In this document: positions 55,601 through 64,000 of the stretch, piece after piece
Layout of the letters: each line of letters opens with the position of its first letter
Position numbering within the stretch: the stretch's first letter is position 1
From: Chrysophaeum taylorii
Taxonomy: Eukaryota; Sar; Pelagophyceae; Pelagomonadales; Pelagomonadaceae
NCBI GenBank assembly: GCA_029834535.1
Contig: JAQMWT010000334.1
Location: 1-64,000 of the forward strand
Direction: 5' to 3'
Length of the DNA stretch: 64,000 bases
Notes under the pieces: model-generated
Told to the model about the DNA's origin: nothing
Databases searched by the model: none
Seen by the model: only the letters and a program-made list of their open reading frames with translations
Made by a program: the position numbers and the translations under genes

Positions 55601-58600
55601 AGTCCCGCGACTCGCTGACCGAGTTCTCGCTCGCCGAGCTCAAGGCGAGAGGCGTCCCGGACGCGGTCCTCTCGAACCCCGCGTTCGTGCCCAAGGCCCA
55701 GATGCTGCGGGGGGACGACGTCGTCGCCTTCGACGCCTTTTTCTGGGGTATTTCCGCGGCCGAGGCGCGCGTCATGGACCCTCAGCACCGCAAGCTTCTG
55801 GAGGTATCTTGGCGCGCGCGAGAGACGGCCGGAAAAGGAACGCGCAACGCGGAAGAGGCTTGGGGCGTCTTCGCGGCCGCGGGCATCGACGGCTACATGA
55901 TCCACCACCTCGAGGGCAAACCACTCCGCGACGCGAGCGATCCCGGCGCGATCTTCGCGGGCGAGGTCGGCTCGGAGAAAGACTACGCGCCGACGAGAGT
56001 TTCGTACCACCTCGGCCTCCGCGGGCCCTCGGTCGCCGTCAACAGCGCGTGCTCCTCGGCCCTCGTCGCCGCGGCGATGGCGGCGTACGCGATCACCGTC
56101 GGCGACTGCAAGGCGGCCATCGTCGGCGCCTCGTCCATCACGTTTCCAAACGCGGGCTACGTCTACGTCGACGGCCTCGTCGGCTCGGAGGACGGCGTCG
56201 TCCGGCCCCTCGACGCGCGCGCGACCGGCACCCTCTTCGGGGACGGCGTCGGCGCCTTCTGCTTCGAGGAGCAGGAGGCCGCCGGCGCGCGGGGCATCGC
56301 GGTCGTCCTCGGGGCGGCCGTGACGAACGACGGCCGTCTCAAGGCCGGCTTCGCCGCGCCCTCTCCCGACGCGCAGGCCGTCGCGATCGTGAGGTCGACG
56401 CGACGCGCGAAAGCCCGGCGCCTCGACGCCGTCGAGCTCCACGCGACGGCGACCAAGCTCGGCGACGCTATAGAAGTAGCTGGGCTTTCGCGCGCGTTGA
56501 AGGCCCTCGATGTTGCTGCTGCTGCTGCTGCCGAGGACGGCGGCGGCGGCGTCTTGTGCTTGGGCTCGGTCAAGGGCAACGTCGGCCACGCGAACTGCGC
56601 GGCGGGGTTTACGGGCCTGCTCAAGGCGTGCCTCGCCCTCGCTCACGCGCGGTTCCCCCCGACCGCGCATTTCCGGGAACTCAACCCGAAAATCCGCGGC
56701 GGCGGAATGCCGCCGAACGCGGTCGTCGTCGCCGGCGATTCGGCGGCGCTGCTGGGAAGAAACGACCGGACTCCTCTCCTCGCCGGGGTCTCGAGCTTTG
56801 GGGTCGGCGGCACGAACGCCCACCTCACGCTGTCGTCGGAGTTCTCTGTGCGGGACGCGGGCGGCTACTACGGCGAGGTTTTCGACGGCGAGGTTCGCGA
56901 GCCTAACAGCCGGCGACGCCCGCCGGTCGTCGCGTGGCGCGTGCCCGAAGACAGCCTGGAGACGCCGCGCGGCGCGGCCGCCAAGCCGGCGCTCGCGAGC
57001 GAGGCGGCCGCGGCGGCAACCCTCGCCGCGATGCGCGACGCGGCCGCCGCCGTCGGCATAAAAAGCAACAGCAAAAACAGCCCGGGCGTCAAGCCTATCT
57101 CGCGCGTCAACAGCCTCGACGCCTTAGTCGAAAGCCCGCGTCGCCGGCGGAGCGAGGTCGTGTGCCTCTCGGCCAAAACGGAGGCCTCGCTCGCGACGCT
57201 GGTCGAGGCTGTCGCCGAGTTTCTTCGCAGACGCGACGACGACGACGACGTCTCGTTGTCGGACGTGGCCAGGACGCTCCAGGAGGGCCGCGAGGAGTTC
57301 CGCGAGTGGCGCGTGGCCGTAAACGCGACGACCAAGGCCGAGGCCGCGACCGAGCTCGAAGCGGCTTCCCGCGTCCCGGCGCCGAAGCGACGAAAGAGCG
57401 AGGTCTGCCTCGAGCTCGGCGCTTCGCGGGTCCCGATCCGCCTCGGCGCGGGCCGCGCTCTTTTCGAGACGCACGCCGAGTTCCGGGCTCGGCTCCAGGC
57501 GTGCGCGGCCGTCGTCGACGCTCCGCTCCGCCAGCTTCCGTCGAACGGCGCGACGGCTGCGCCGGACGGCCTCCTCGACGCCCTCGGCTATGCCGTCGAC
57601 CGCGCCGACTTTAGGCCCGACGAGGCGGCGACCTTTGCCGCGCACGGCCGCAGCTCGCGGATCGCCGCCCAGGCGGTCTTGTCGAGGCCCGCCGTTTCCG
57701 AGCCGGCGACCTTCTCGCTCCTCTACGCCCTCGCTGCCTGCTTTTTGACGGACGGCCGCCTCGTCTTTTTCTCCTCTTCTTCCTCCGGAGAGGAGGAGAG
57801 GGCGCCCTTCTTCGCCGCCATCGCCGGCCGCGGCGTCGGCCAGCTCGTCGCCCTCGCTCTCGACGGCGGCATCGCCCTCGACGACGCGCTTCTGCTCTGT
57901 TGCGAGCGCGGCCGTCTCCTCGAGGAGGAGGAAGAAGAAGAAGAAGAAAAACTTCTTCTTCTCGAGCAGTACGTGGCCGCTCGCGTCGCCGACCAGCCCG
58001 CGTACCTCGAGCCCCCGCGTCGCGCGGCCGTCGCCGACACCGTCTCCGGGGGGTGGCTCTCCTCGTTCGACGTCAAGGACCCGGCCTACTGGGGCCTCCA
58101 GTTGGCCAAAAAGGACGACGACGACAACTGGGACGCCGCTACTGCGGCCTTGGCGAGATGGGAGCCCGCACTAATCCTGAGCGTTGACATTTCTTTCGAC
58201 AAATTTTTTGAAGAGGAGAGGTCCTTTTCTGTCGTCGCGCGGTGCGACGCGAGCGACGTAACGCGGGCCCTCGCGGTCGCGTGGTGCGCGGGGCTTACGG
58301 TCGACTGGCGCGCCGCGCGCCGCTCGGCCCGCGGGACAGCCTCGCGAGCGCGAGAGCCCAGATTTGTCGCGGGCGTCCCCGGCTACGCGTTCGCCCGAAC
58401 GACGCACTGGGTCAACCCTTTAGCTTCGGTCTACGCCCCCCCGCCGCCGCCGCCGCTTCCGCCGCCGCCGCGTAGGAAGAAGAAGAAGAAGAAAGAGGCC
58501 CCCCTCCTAAGATCAGCAGCAGACTCTTGTCTCGTCGTTGTGACGCCACAGAAGTCGTCGTCGCCCAAGCGAGCGCGGCTCGTGTGCGCTGCGTACGCGG

Positions 58601-60706
58601 GCGGATCGTCCAAGGTGTTCTCGTCCTGGGCCGCCGCGGCGCCGCCGTGGCTCGAGGTCGCGGCGATCGAGATGGCCGGACGCGGCGCTCGCGCCGACGA
58701 ACCCCTTCCGAATTCGGACGAGGACGACGAGGTGCACCGCGAGTCCGTCAGAAAAGCGATTTCTCGCTTGGATCCGCTTCCGTGGGCCCTCGTCGGCCTG
58801 AGCGCGGGAGCGCTTCTCGCGATCGAGTTGTACAAAATTCTCGACGCTCCCGCCCGCGACGCGCTCCGGTGCGTCTGCCTCGCCGGACGCGGCTTTCCTT
58901 CTTTGGGAACATCAATCCCCGACGACGACGAGATTTTCGAGACCTACGCGCTCGCGCCTCGAGCCGTGTTGGAGAGCGCCGCTTTCCGAAAAGTTGCGCT
59001 CCCGCGGCTCCGCTCGGACCTCGCCGCCGACGCGCGCGCGGCCGCGAGGGTGGTCCTAAACCCGCCTTCTCTCAACGTTCCTCTTCTGATTTTCGGGGGC
59101 CTCGACGACCCCTCCTTTCCCCCGACCGACGCGACCAAGTGGCGCGATGCCCTCTCGCCCCCTTCCCTGAGCGCGCGCTTCGTCCCCGGTGCCCACGACT
59201 TCCTCGCATCCTGCGCCGACGCGATCATCCCGGACCTCGTCCAATTCTTTGGAGGTGGCTGTCGTCCTACTTGTGATGATGATGATGAAGAAGAAGAGCT
59301 CCCGCTCTACGAGGTCCGCTGGGAGCACGCCGGAATCGTCATCATCGAGGAATCTCCGCAGCAGGAGCTCGACGCGATGATCCCGGCAACGCGTCTCGAG
59401 GATATCAGGCGAAATCTGCTGGAGGAGGGCGACGACGAGATCGTCGAAGAGACGGCCCGCTTCGCAGCTAAAACCGGGTCGCTCGTCCTCGACGCGCTCG
59501 CCTGCGGCTACGACGACTCGTGGCTCGATCGCGACGAGGCCGACGCCTGGGCCCTCGTTTGCGTGCTGAGGGCCGTGGCCGAGACCGACGCCCCCGTCTT
59601 CTGCACGCTCGTATCCCGCGCTTCGCCCCGCGGCGCCCTCGCCGCCGGCGCTTCCAAGTGCGCACCCTACGAAGGTCGACTCGTAGGAGTCCGCCGCGTC
59701 TACTTGCTGGGACTCGACGACGACGACCTGGGCGACGCAAACCTAGCGAACGGCGCGGCCCGCGCCGCGGCGCTCGCGGCCCCCAGAGACCTCGACGTCC
59801 TTCTGACGCCCGGACCCGACAACAACGGATGGCGCGCCGCAGTCCCGCGCGCCACGCTCAAAAAACCGGAGCATCGTCGCCGGCGCTCGGACGACGCTTC
59901 GGCGGCCGCCGCAGCCGCGCGATGGCTTCGCGCGAAGAAGACGACAACCCTCGTCACCGGCGCGACCGGCGGCCTCGGCGCGGCCCTCGTCGAGTGGCTG
60001 CGCGATTCCGTCGGCGCGAACAACCTCCTCCTGCTCGGGAGAAGGAGCAACGGCTCCAACCACGTCGCTTGCGAGTCCGTAGGCGACCCCGACGCCCTCG
60101 ACGCTGCTTTGGAGGCCTACCCAAAAAACATCGGCGCCGTCTTCCACCTCGCCGGCGCGCTCCGCGACGCGACCATCGCCACCATGGACCGCGACGCCTT
60201 CGGAGTTCCTATTTACCCCAAGGCCCGCGGCCTCGCGGCAATTCGAACGGTGGCCGCCAGACGACGATGGCCAGTTCGCGCCATCGTCGCCTACTCGAGC
60301 ACCACCAGCCTCTACGGCTTTGGCGGCCAGTCCAACTACAGCGCGGCAAACACCTTCGTCGATCATCTCGCCGACTGGGACGACGACCCCTCTAAGCCTC
60401 CAGTCGTCGCGATCCATTGGGGACCTTGGGCCGACGCCGGCATGGCCAAAAGGGGCACCAAGGCCCACTCCTTCGCCCTCCGCTTCGGCGACGCACCCCT
60501 CGCCACAGACGAGGCCCTCCGCTGCCTCGCCTTTGCCCTCGGACCCGCGCCCTCGCGCTTCGCCGCCTTCAAGGTTGCCAACTGGGACAGGTCTCCCTGG
60601 AAATCCCTCGCGGTGAGACTACGAGCGCCTTTTTCACTCCTGGTGAAAAAAATAATCACAAAAACGCAGGCGACCGACCACCTCGTCCTCATCCCTGGAA
60701 AAAACC

Positions 60707-60740
<34 letters not shown>

Positions 60741-61078
60741 TGTTCCGCGCGTCACAGAGGACGAGGACGACGACGACGATGGATCGTCAAATCCTAAAGA
60801 CGCCGTCGAGCTCTTTCTGAGAGCACGCGTCTCGGAGTGGCTCCCGGACGCGACGCTGGACGCCCTCGGCCTCGACTCCCTCGACTTCGCGCAGATGCGT
60901 GCCCAGGCGGTCGACCTCTTCGGCCGGCCCGTCCCCCTCGCCCTCTTTTCCACCCCCGACCGTCAGTTATACTTATTCCCGTCTGAATTTATTTTTACCA
61001 CCGCATATCTCAGGCACGCTCGCCGACCTCGCCGCCGCCCTCCGCAATCACCTCGACTCCGCCACCACCGACGAATAA
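52678..61078 (+). CDS. Hybrid NRPS/PKS megasynthase, TE-A-T-KS-AT*-TE-KR-ACP
   Basis: 2782 residues. Exon 1 is 52678-60961, the intron 60962-61013 (52 bp, phase 1), exon 2 61014-61078. Domains: type II-like thioesterase (about 15-255, Gly-His-Ser-Phe-Gly with Ser90, later Gly-Ala-Gly-His); adenylation (266-812: Ser-Ser-Gly-Thr-Thr-Gly-Lys-Pro-Lys, Tyr-Asp-Thr-Gly-Asp, final Gly-Ser-Gly-Lys-Leu-Asp); carrier with Ser879; ketosynthase (946-1387: Cys1125, His1255, His1304); an acyltransferase-like region (about 1500-1920) with Gly-Arg-Gly-Val-Gly where Gly-His-Ser-x-Gly is expected; a second thioesterase (about 1966-2195, Ser2042 in Gly-Leu-Ser-Ala-Gly); ketoreductase (Gly-Ala-Thr-Gly-Gly-Leu-Gly near 2428, Tyr-Ser-Ala-Ala-Asn near 2554); terminal carrier with Ser2734. 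No condensation, DH, ER or MT. No signal peptide. It likely makes one adenylation-primed, once-extended beta-hydroxy product. First ATG used; upstream frame lacks ATG. Confidence 0.9.
60962..61013 (+). other. 52-bp intron near the 3' end of the megasynthase
   Basis: Donor C|GTCAGT, acceptor ATCTCAG|GC, AT-rich interior. Splicing gives Thr-Pro-Asp-Arg-Thr-Leu-Ala-Asp-Leu-Ala-Ala-Ala-Leu, the normal last helix of a carrier domain, then a stop at 61076-61078. Unspliced, the frame reads on to 61251 into a hydrophobic, Arg-rich tail without carrier character. Confidence 0.75.
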
Positions 61079-61361
61079 TTTTACTTCTTGTTGTAATATG
61101 TTACTTACTTCCTTACTTCTTCGCCTACAAAATCACGCCGGGGATCACTGCGCCACCTCCATTCATGGTACACGCAACGTCACGTTGCGCATGTCCGGCC
61201 CCAACAACGACACGACGCGCGAACTATCTTTTGGTTGGAATTTGGATTTAAATTTAACGCCTTCTGCCTCAAAAGCTTTAAACTCGAACGGCACGAGTTG
61301 TGGCAGGCACCACACCGCGGGAGAGCCACGCGCACGTGGAATGGCCGCAAGTGGGGAAAAT
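61079..61361. other. 3' flank of the megasynthase, nothing seen
   Basis: Short intergenic stretch without coding or structural signal. Confidence 0.35.
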
Positions 61362-63407
61362 TTAGTTAGATCTCCGCCGTCGTGCCGTCACCACCGCTAA
61401 TCCCAGACGACGACGACAGGTTCGACAGGTTCGACAGTATCGAATTTGAATCGATACCGATGGCTGAGCAGCGGAAACGGAGGGCGCGCGTGCGAATGCG
61501 AAAATTTGAAAGACGCCAGCTACCGTCGGTCGAGCCTCGGGGTCCTGCGCCCAGCAGTGGCGCATCACCTTCACACGAGGTGTGCATCAGCGTCAGGCGG
61601 GACCTCAGGTCCAACACGTCGCGTGATCTGCACGGCCTGCAATCCAGCCCAAGGGACTTTGCGCGAGGCGATCTGAAAAAAAGAGGACGATGCCACAAGA
61701 AAATACATCGGGGACTTCTCAGTGAATATGTTCGACTCGAGCAGCCTGTGCCACAGGGCAGAAGAGGTCTCGTCACGCTACGGGTAACGCGTACTCGGGG
61801 GCCATGAAAGGGGCGGTACTGCCGGCGCCGCCCTCGGACACGTGCGTGGTATACGCCCGGAATTCGTCACAACGAGACAGGCCGAAATCACGTATTTCGC
61901 ATACGAGGTCGTCGGTGAGCAGCAAGTTGCTGGCTCTGAGATCCCGATGCCGCAGGTATACGGGTGCGCGAACGCACCTGAACGGGTTGATCGTAGATAA
62001 AGCACATGCCACGAGCGATCTCCTCAGCCCAGCGGAGGCGCATCGCGCTGTCGATAGAAACAGTATGGTCGTCTTGCAACTTGCGGAGGAAATCCTCGAG
62101 AAAAATGCTCCGTGACGATCCCGACCATATTTTGGTCGGTAGTAACGGCCCCGTACACCTGGACGATGAGCGGTCACCGTAGAGTCAGTCAGCATAATCG
62201 CGAGCTCATTCGTGCATTCGCCCAAGATCTTAGCCTGCGGTCGTGGCCTGCGCACTTCTTCCACTGCGCGCGACAGAAGGCACAGACTCTGCTGCTCCTT
62301 ACACTGCACGCGGCGTTCAGCCCGGAGAGCGAGATGATCTTGACGGCGACGGTCTTGTCTGCAAACGTGCCGCGATGCAGACGACCGATGTTTTTTATCG
62401 CGAAAGGCTCCGGTTCGATCGAGTCGAGTCGAGTTTCGGAGAGGATGCCTGTGAGAAGTCTCGGTTCTATACTACTCGAAGACGACTTTTTTTCAACACA
62501 ATGCTCAAGAACGCTGCCATACGACCGATTTTTGGACTTTGGCTGCTCTTTCATGCTTCGTCTTGCACGCGACCTCCTTGTGAATGTCTGCAACTTGGTC
62601 TCGAGGTCATTTGCACGCTCTCCTAGACCCTCGAGAATCGCGCTCGAGGATATCTTAAGCAACACGTGCTATTTTGGCAACGGCTTCGTTTACCTCGTCG
62701 TCAGCAGTGAGCACTTGAGCAGGGCTATCCTCGTCGAGAAAATTCTCTGACATGACACGTCTCAGTTCTCTACAACGCGCATGGCGTCTTCGAACTCGTC
62801 CTTCTGTGTCTCCGGAAGCGACGAGATCTGTGGAAGAAGTGTGCTATATTTGGCAAGATTGCCTGGTATTTGCTTGGCGATCATGCATCTGCTGGTATGT
62901 ATGCTCAGCGGAGTGCATCCAAGCACCTGACGAACGATGGCTTCGTCCAGCTCATTCAGCTTGGAGCTGTGGCAAACAAAGCCCCACTTGCGCCGCCGAA
63001 GCCATCCCTGCTCCTTGAACAATTCACAACTTGCACCTGAAGGTCGAGCATCAGCTCGAGGAGCTTGGTCATTCGAGACGAGACAACGCGCTTGGCGCTG
63101 TCATCGCGAATTTTATTCGTGTTTTCGGAGAGAATTTGAAGCATCTCGAGCGTCTTGAAGACGCGCTCGCCGGCCGTACGGACGTCCGACGCCTTTCGAT
63201 GCAATGTCTCAACACTTTCGAGGATAGCCTTCGCTGCACAGCGCAAAGGGGCGCGACTCCAGGAATCTCTTGTCCAACCATATGCCCATCGGCAACTATC
63301 TTGGCATTGTGTGTCATCTCCTTAACGCATTTTGACCCTTGCCTCCGACGCGTGCCGCTGCGCCTGCGAACCGCAAGCACGCACCAGCTGTCAGCACGTA
63401 CATCCAT
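61362..63407 (-). pseudogene. Decayed tyrosine-kinase-like (TKL) protein kinase
   Basis: Minus strand, pieces in kinase order but scattered over all three frames. An N-terminal helical, Arg/Glu-rich part lies at 62670-63400. A glycine-loop region with Gly-Arg-Leu-His-Arg-Gly-Thr-Phe and Val-Ala-Val-Lys-Ile is near 62350-62400; a helix-E-like Trp-Ala-Glu-Glu-Ile-Ala-Arg-Gly-Met piece near 62015-62040. His-Arg-Asp-Leu-Arg-Ala-Ser-Asn-Leu-Leu-Leu and Asp-Phe-Gly-Leu-Ser-Arg are near 61880-61950, then Ala-Pro-Glu. The ending Cys-Trp-Ala-Gln-Asp-Pro-Glu-Ala-Arg-Pro-Thr is near 61540. At least four frame changes separate these without plausible introns at most joints. A dead gene copy is the best reading; a multi-intron gene or assembly errors are less likely alternatives. 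Confidence 0.65.
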
Positions 63408-64000
63408 ATTTTCGATCGAAAGCGACCCGGGTATAGCATCGCCGTCTCTTGGACCTTTCGCGCACTCGATGCCGCTCGTGCGCGTCCAGCACGGGGTTCG
63501 CGCTGGAAGTCGTCCGTCAACGGTTGACGCGTTGCTGGAAACGTGCGCGCCGCAAGGTTCGTCGTCGTCAGAACGTCAAAGCCCGTGCGTTCATTCAGCT
63601 TGCGTCGTCGTTGCTTGGTGCGCTCGCTACGTAAGAAGGCAGCGCAGTAGGCGAACTCGACTGCCGAAGCTTGTTTTCGCGGCTGGTTGGGCCGGCGACA
63701 GCGGCACATCGTCACATTCGTGTCAGCTCAATGAGCCTATAAAAATATAAAGAAAGAAAGAAAGAAAGAAATCGTGCTGGGAGCGGGACGGACGTCGACG
63801 CAACGGTGCTACTTGCCCCAAGGTCGTTCGCAGACGGTGTCGTCGGGCGGCATCATAAGGGTGCGCGTGCGAAGATGGAGCGCATAATCGTCTGATACGC
63901 CTCCCCGGGAGGAGCGACGATAACCCCCGAGTTGTGTTGTGTTGTGTTGTGGGCCTTTGTTCGAAGCGGCGGCGTAGTTGGCATGAAAACCCGGAGATGA
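63408..64000. repeat. Intergenic with (GAAA)n and (TTGTG)n runs
   Basis: Short frames only. An (AAAG)n run at about 63747-63771 and a (TGTTG)n run at about 63932-63952. Frames at 63440-63700 show no recognised motif and may be further remains of the kinase gene's flank. Confidence 0.4.

Overview
The window is nuclear DNA from a unicellular eukaryote, most likely a photosynthetic, flagellated stramenopile (ochrophyte, perhaps pelagophyte-like). The evidence is: GC-rich codon use with strong G/C at third positions; two proteins starting with a signal peptide followed by an ASAFAP-like motif (the entry tag of red-derived complex plastids), one of them a plastid-type fructose-1,6-bisphosphatase; a TMEM17-like ciliary transition-zone protein and a FAM227-like protein; eukaryote-only genes (TAF9, MFAP1, eIF2B gamma, ZNHIT2, an RBR ubiquitin ligase); and very short GT-AG introns (43 to 64 bp) that I can place in five genes because the reading frame and family homology resume exactly across them. 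The species assignment is inference.

Layout. 1-6.9 kb: AT-richer retroelement graveyard. A broken LTR element with gag- and protease-like parts lies on the minus strand, and a broken Ty3/Gypsy-like integrase region on the plus strand, itself hit by a 363-bp short retroposon with 10-bp target repeats. 6.9-8.2 kb: secreted GH5 cellulase with two CBM1 modules. 8.5-11.1 kb: a 5'-truncated LINE with a (GACA)n tail. 11.1-14.4 kb: gene-poor DNA with a Pif1/Helitron helicase scrap and a small plastid-targeted membrane protein gene. 14.4-20.6 kb: PPIL3 cyclophilin, ammonium transporter, an unknown 427-residue protein, a 76-residue two-exon membrane protein, MFAP1. 20.8-22.2 kb: a second, decayed copy of the same LINE. 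22.2-50.5 kb: a compact block of single-copy genes (SET methyltransferase, exo-beta-1,3-glucanase, plastid FBPase, a giant CUB-TM-RBR ubiquitin ligase, HAD-like protein, TMEM17, CaMK-like kinase, FAM227-like, PP2C, NADAR-HAD fusion, glycosyltransferase, ZNHIT2, TAF9, F-box/kelch, GH3 beta-xylosidase, eIF2B gamma, Maf). Many of these are head-to-head with 40-90 bp between starts, or tail-to-tail with 2 bp or even an overlap. 50.5-52.2 kb: a degraded LINE of another family. 52.7-61.1 kb: an 8.4-kb gene for a hybrid NRPS/PKS megasynthase. 61.4-63.4 kb: a decayed tyrosine-kinase-like protein kinase. The rest is low-information DNA.

Main result. The megasynthase has an order I do not recognise from any described enzyme: thioesterase - adenylation - carrier - ketosynthase - acyltransferase relic without its serine - second thioesterase - ketoreductase - carrier. 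Its last codons lie beyond a 52-bp intron. With no condensation domain, no active in-line AT and two non-terminal thioesterases, it looks like a single-module, adenylation-primed synthase that needs an acyltransferase in trans and an unusual release step. Secondary themes are: three polysaccharide hydrolases in one window (cellulase, laminarin-type glucanase, xylosidase), two with signal peptides whose hydrophobic core is a TTC microsatellite coding for poly-Phe; and fusion proteins not commonly seen (CUB ectodomain with cytosolic RBR ligase; NADAR with HAD).
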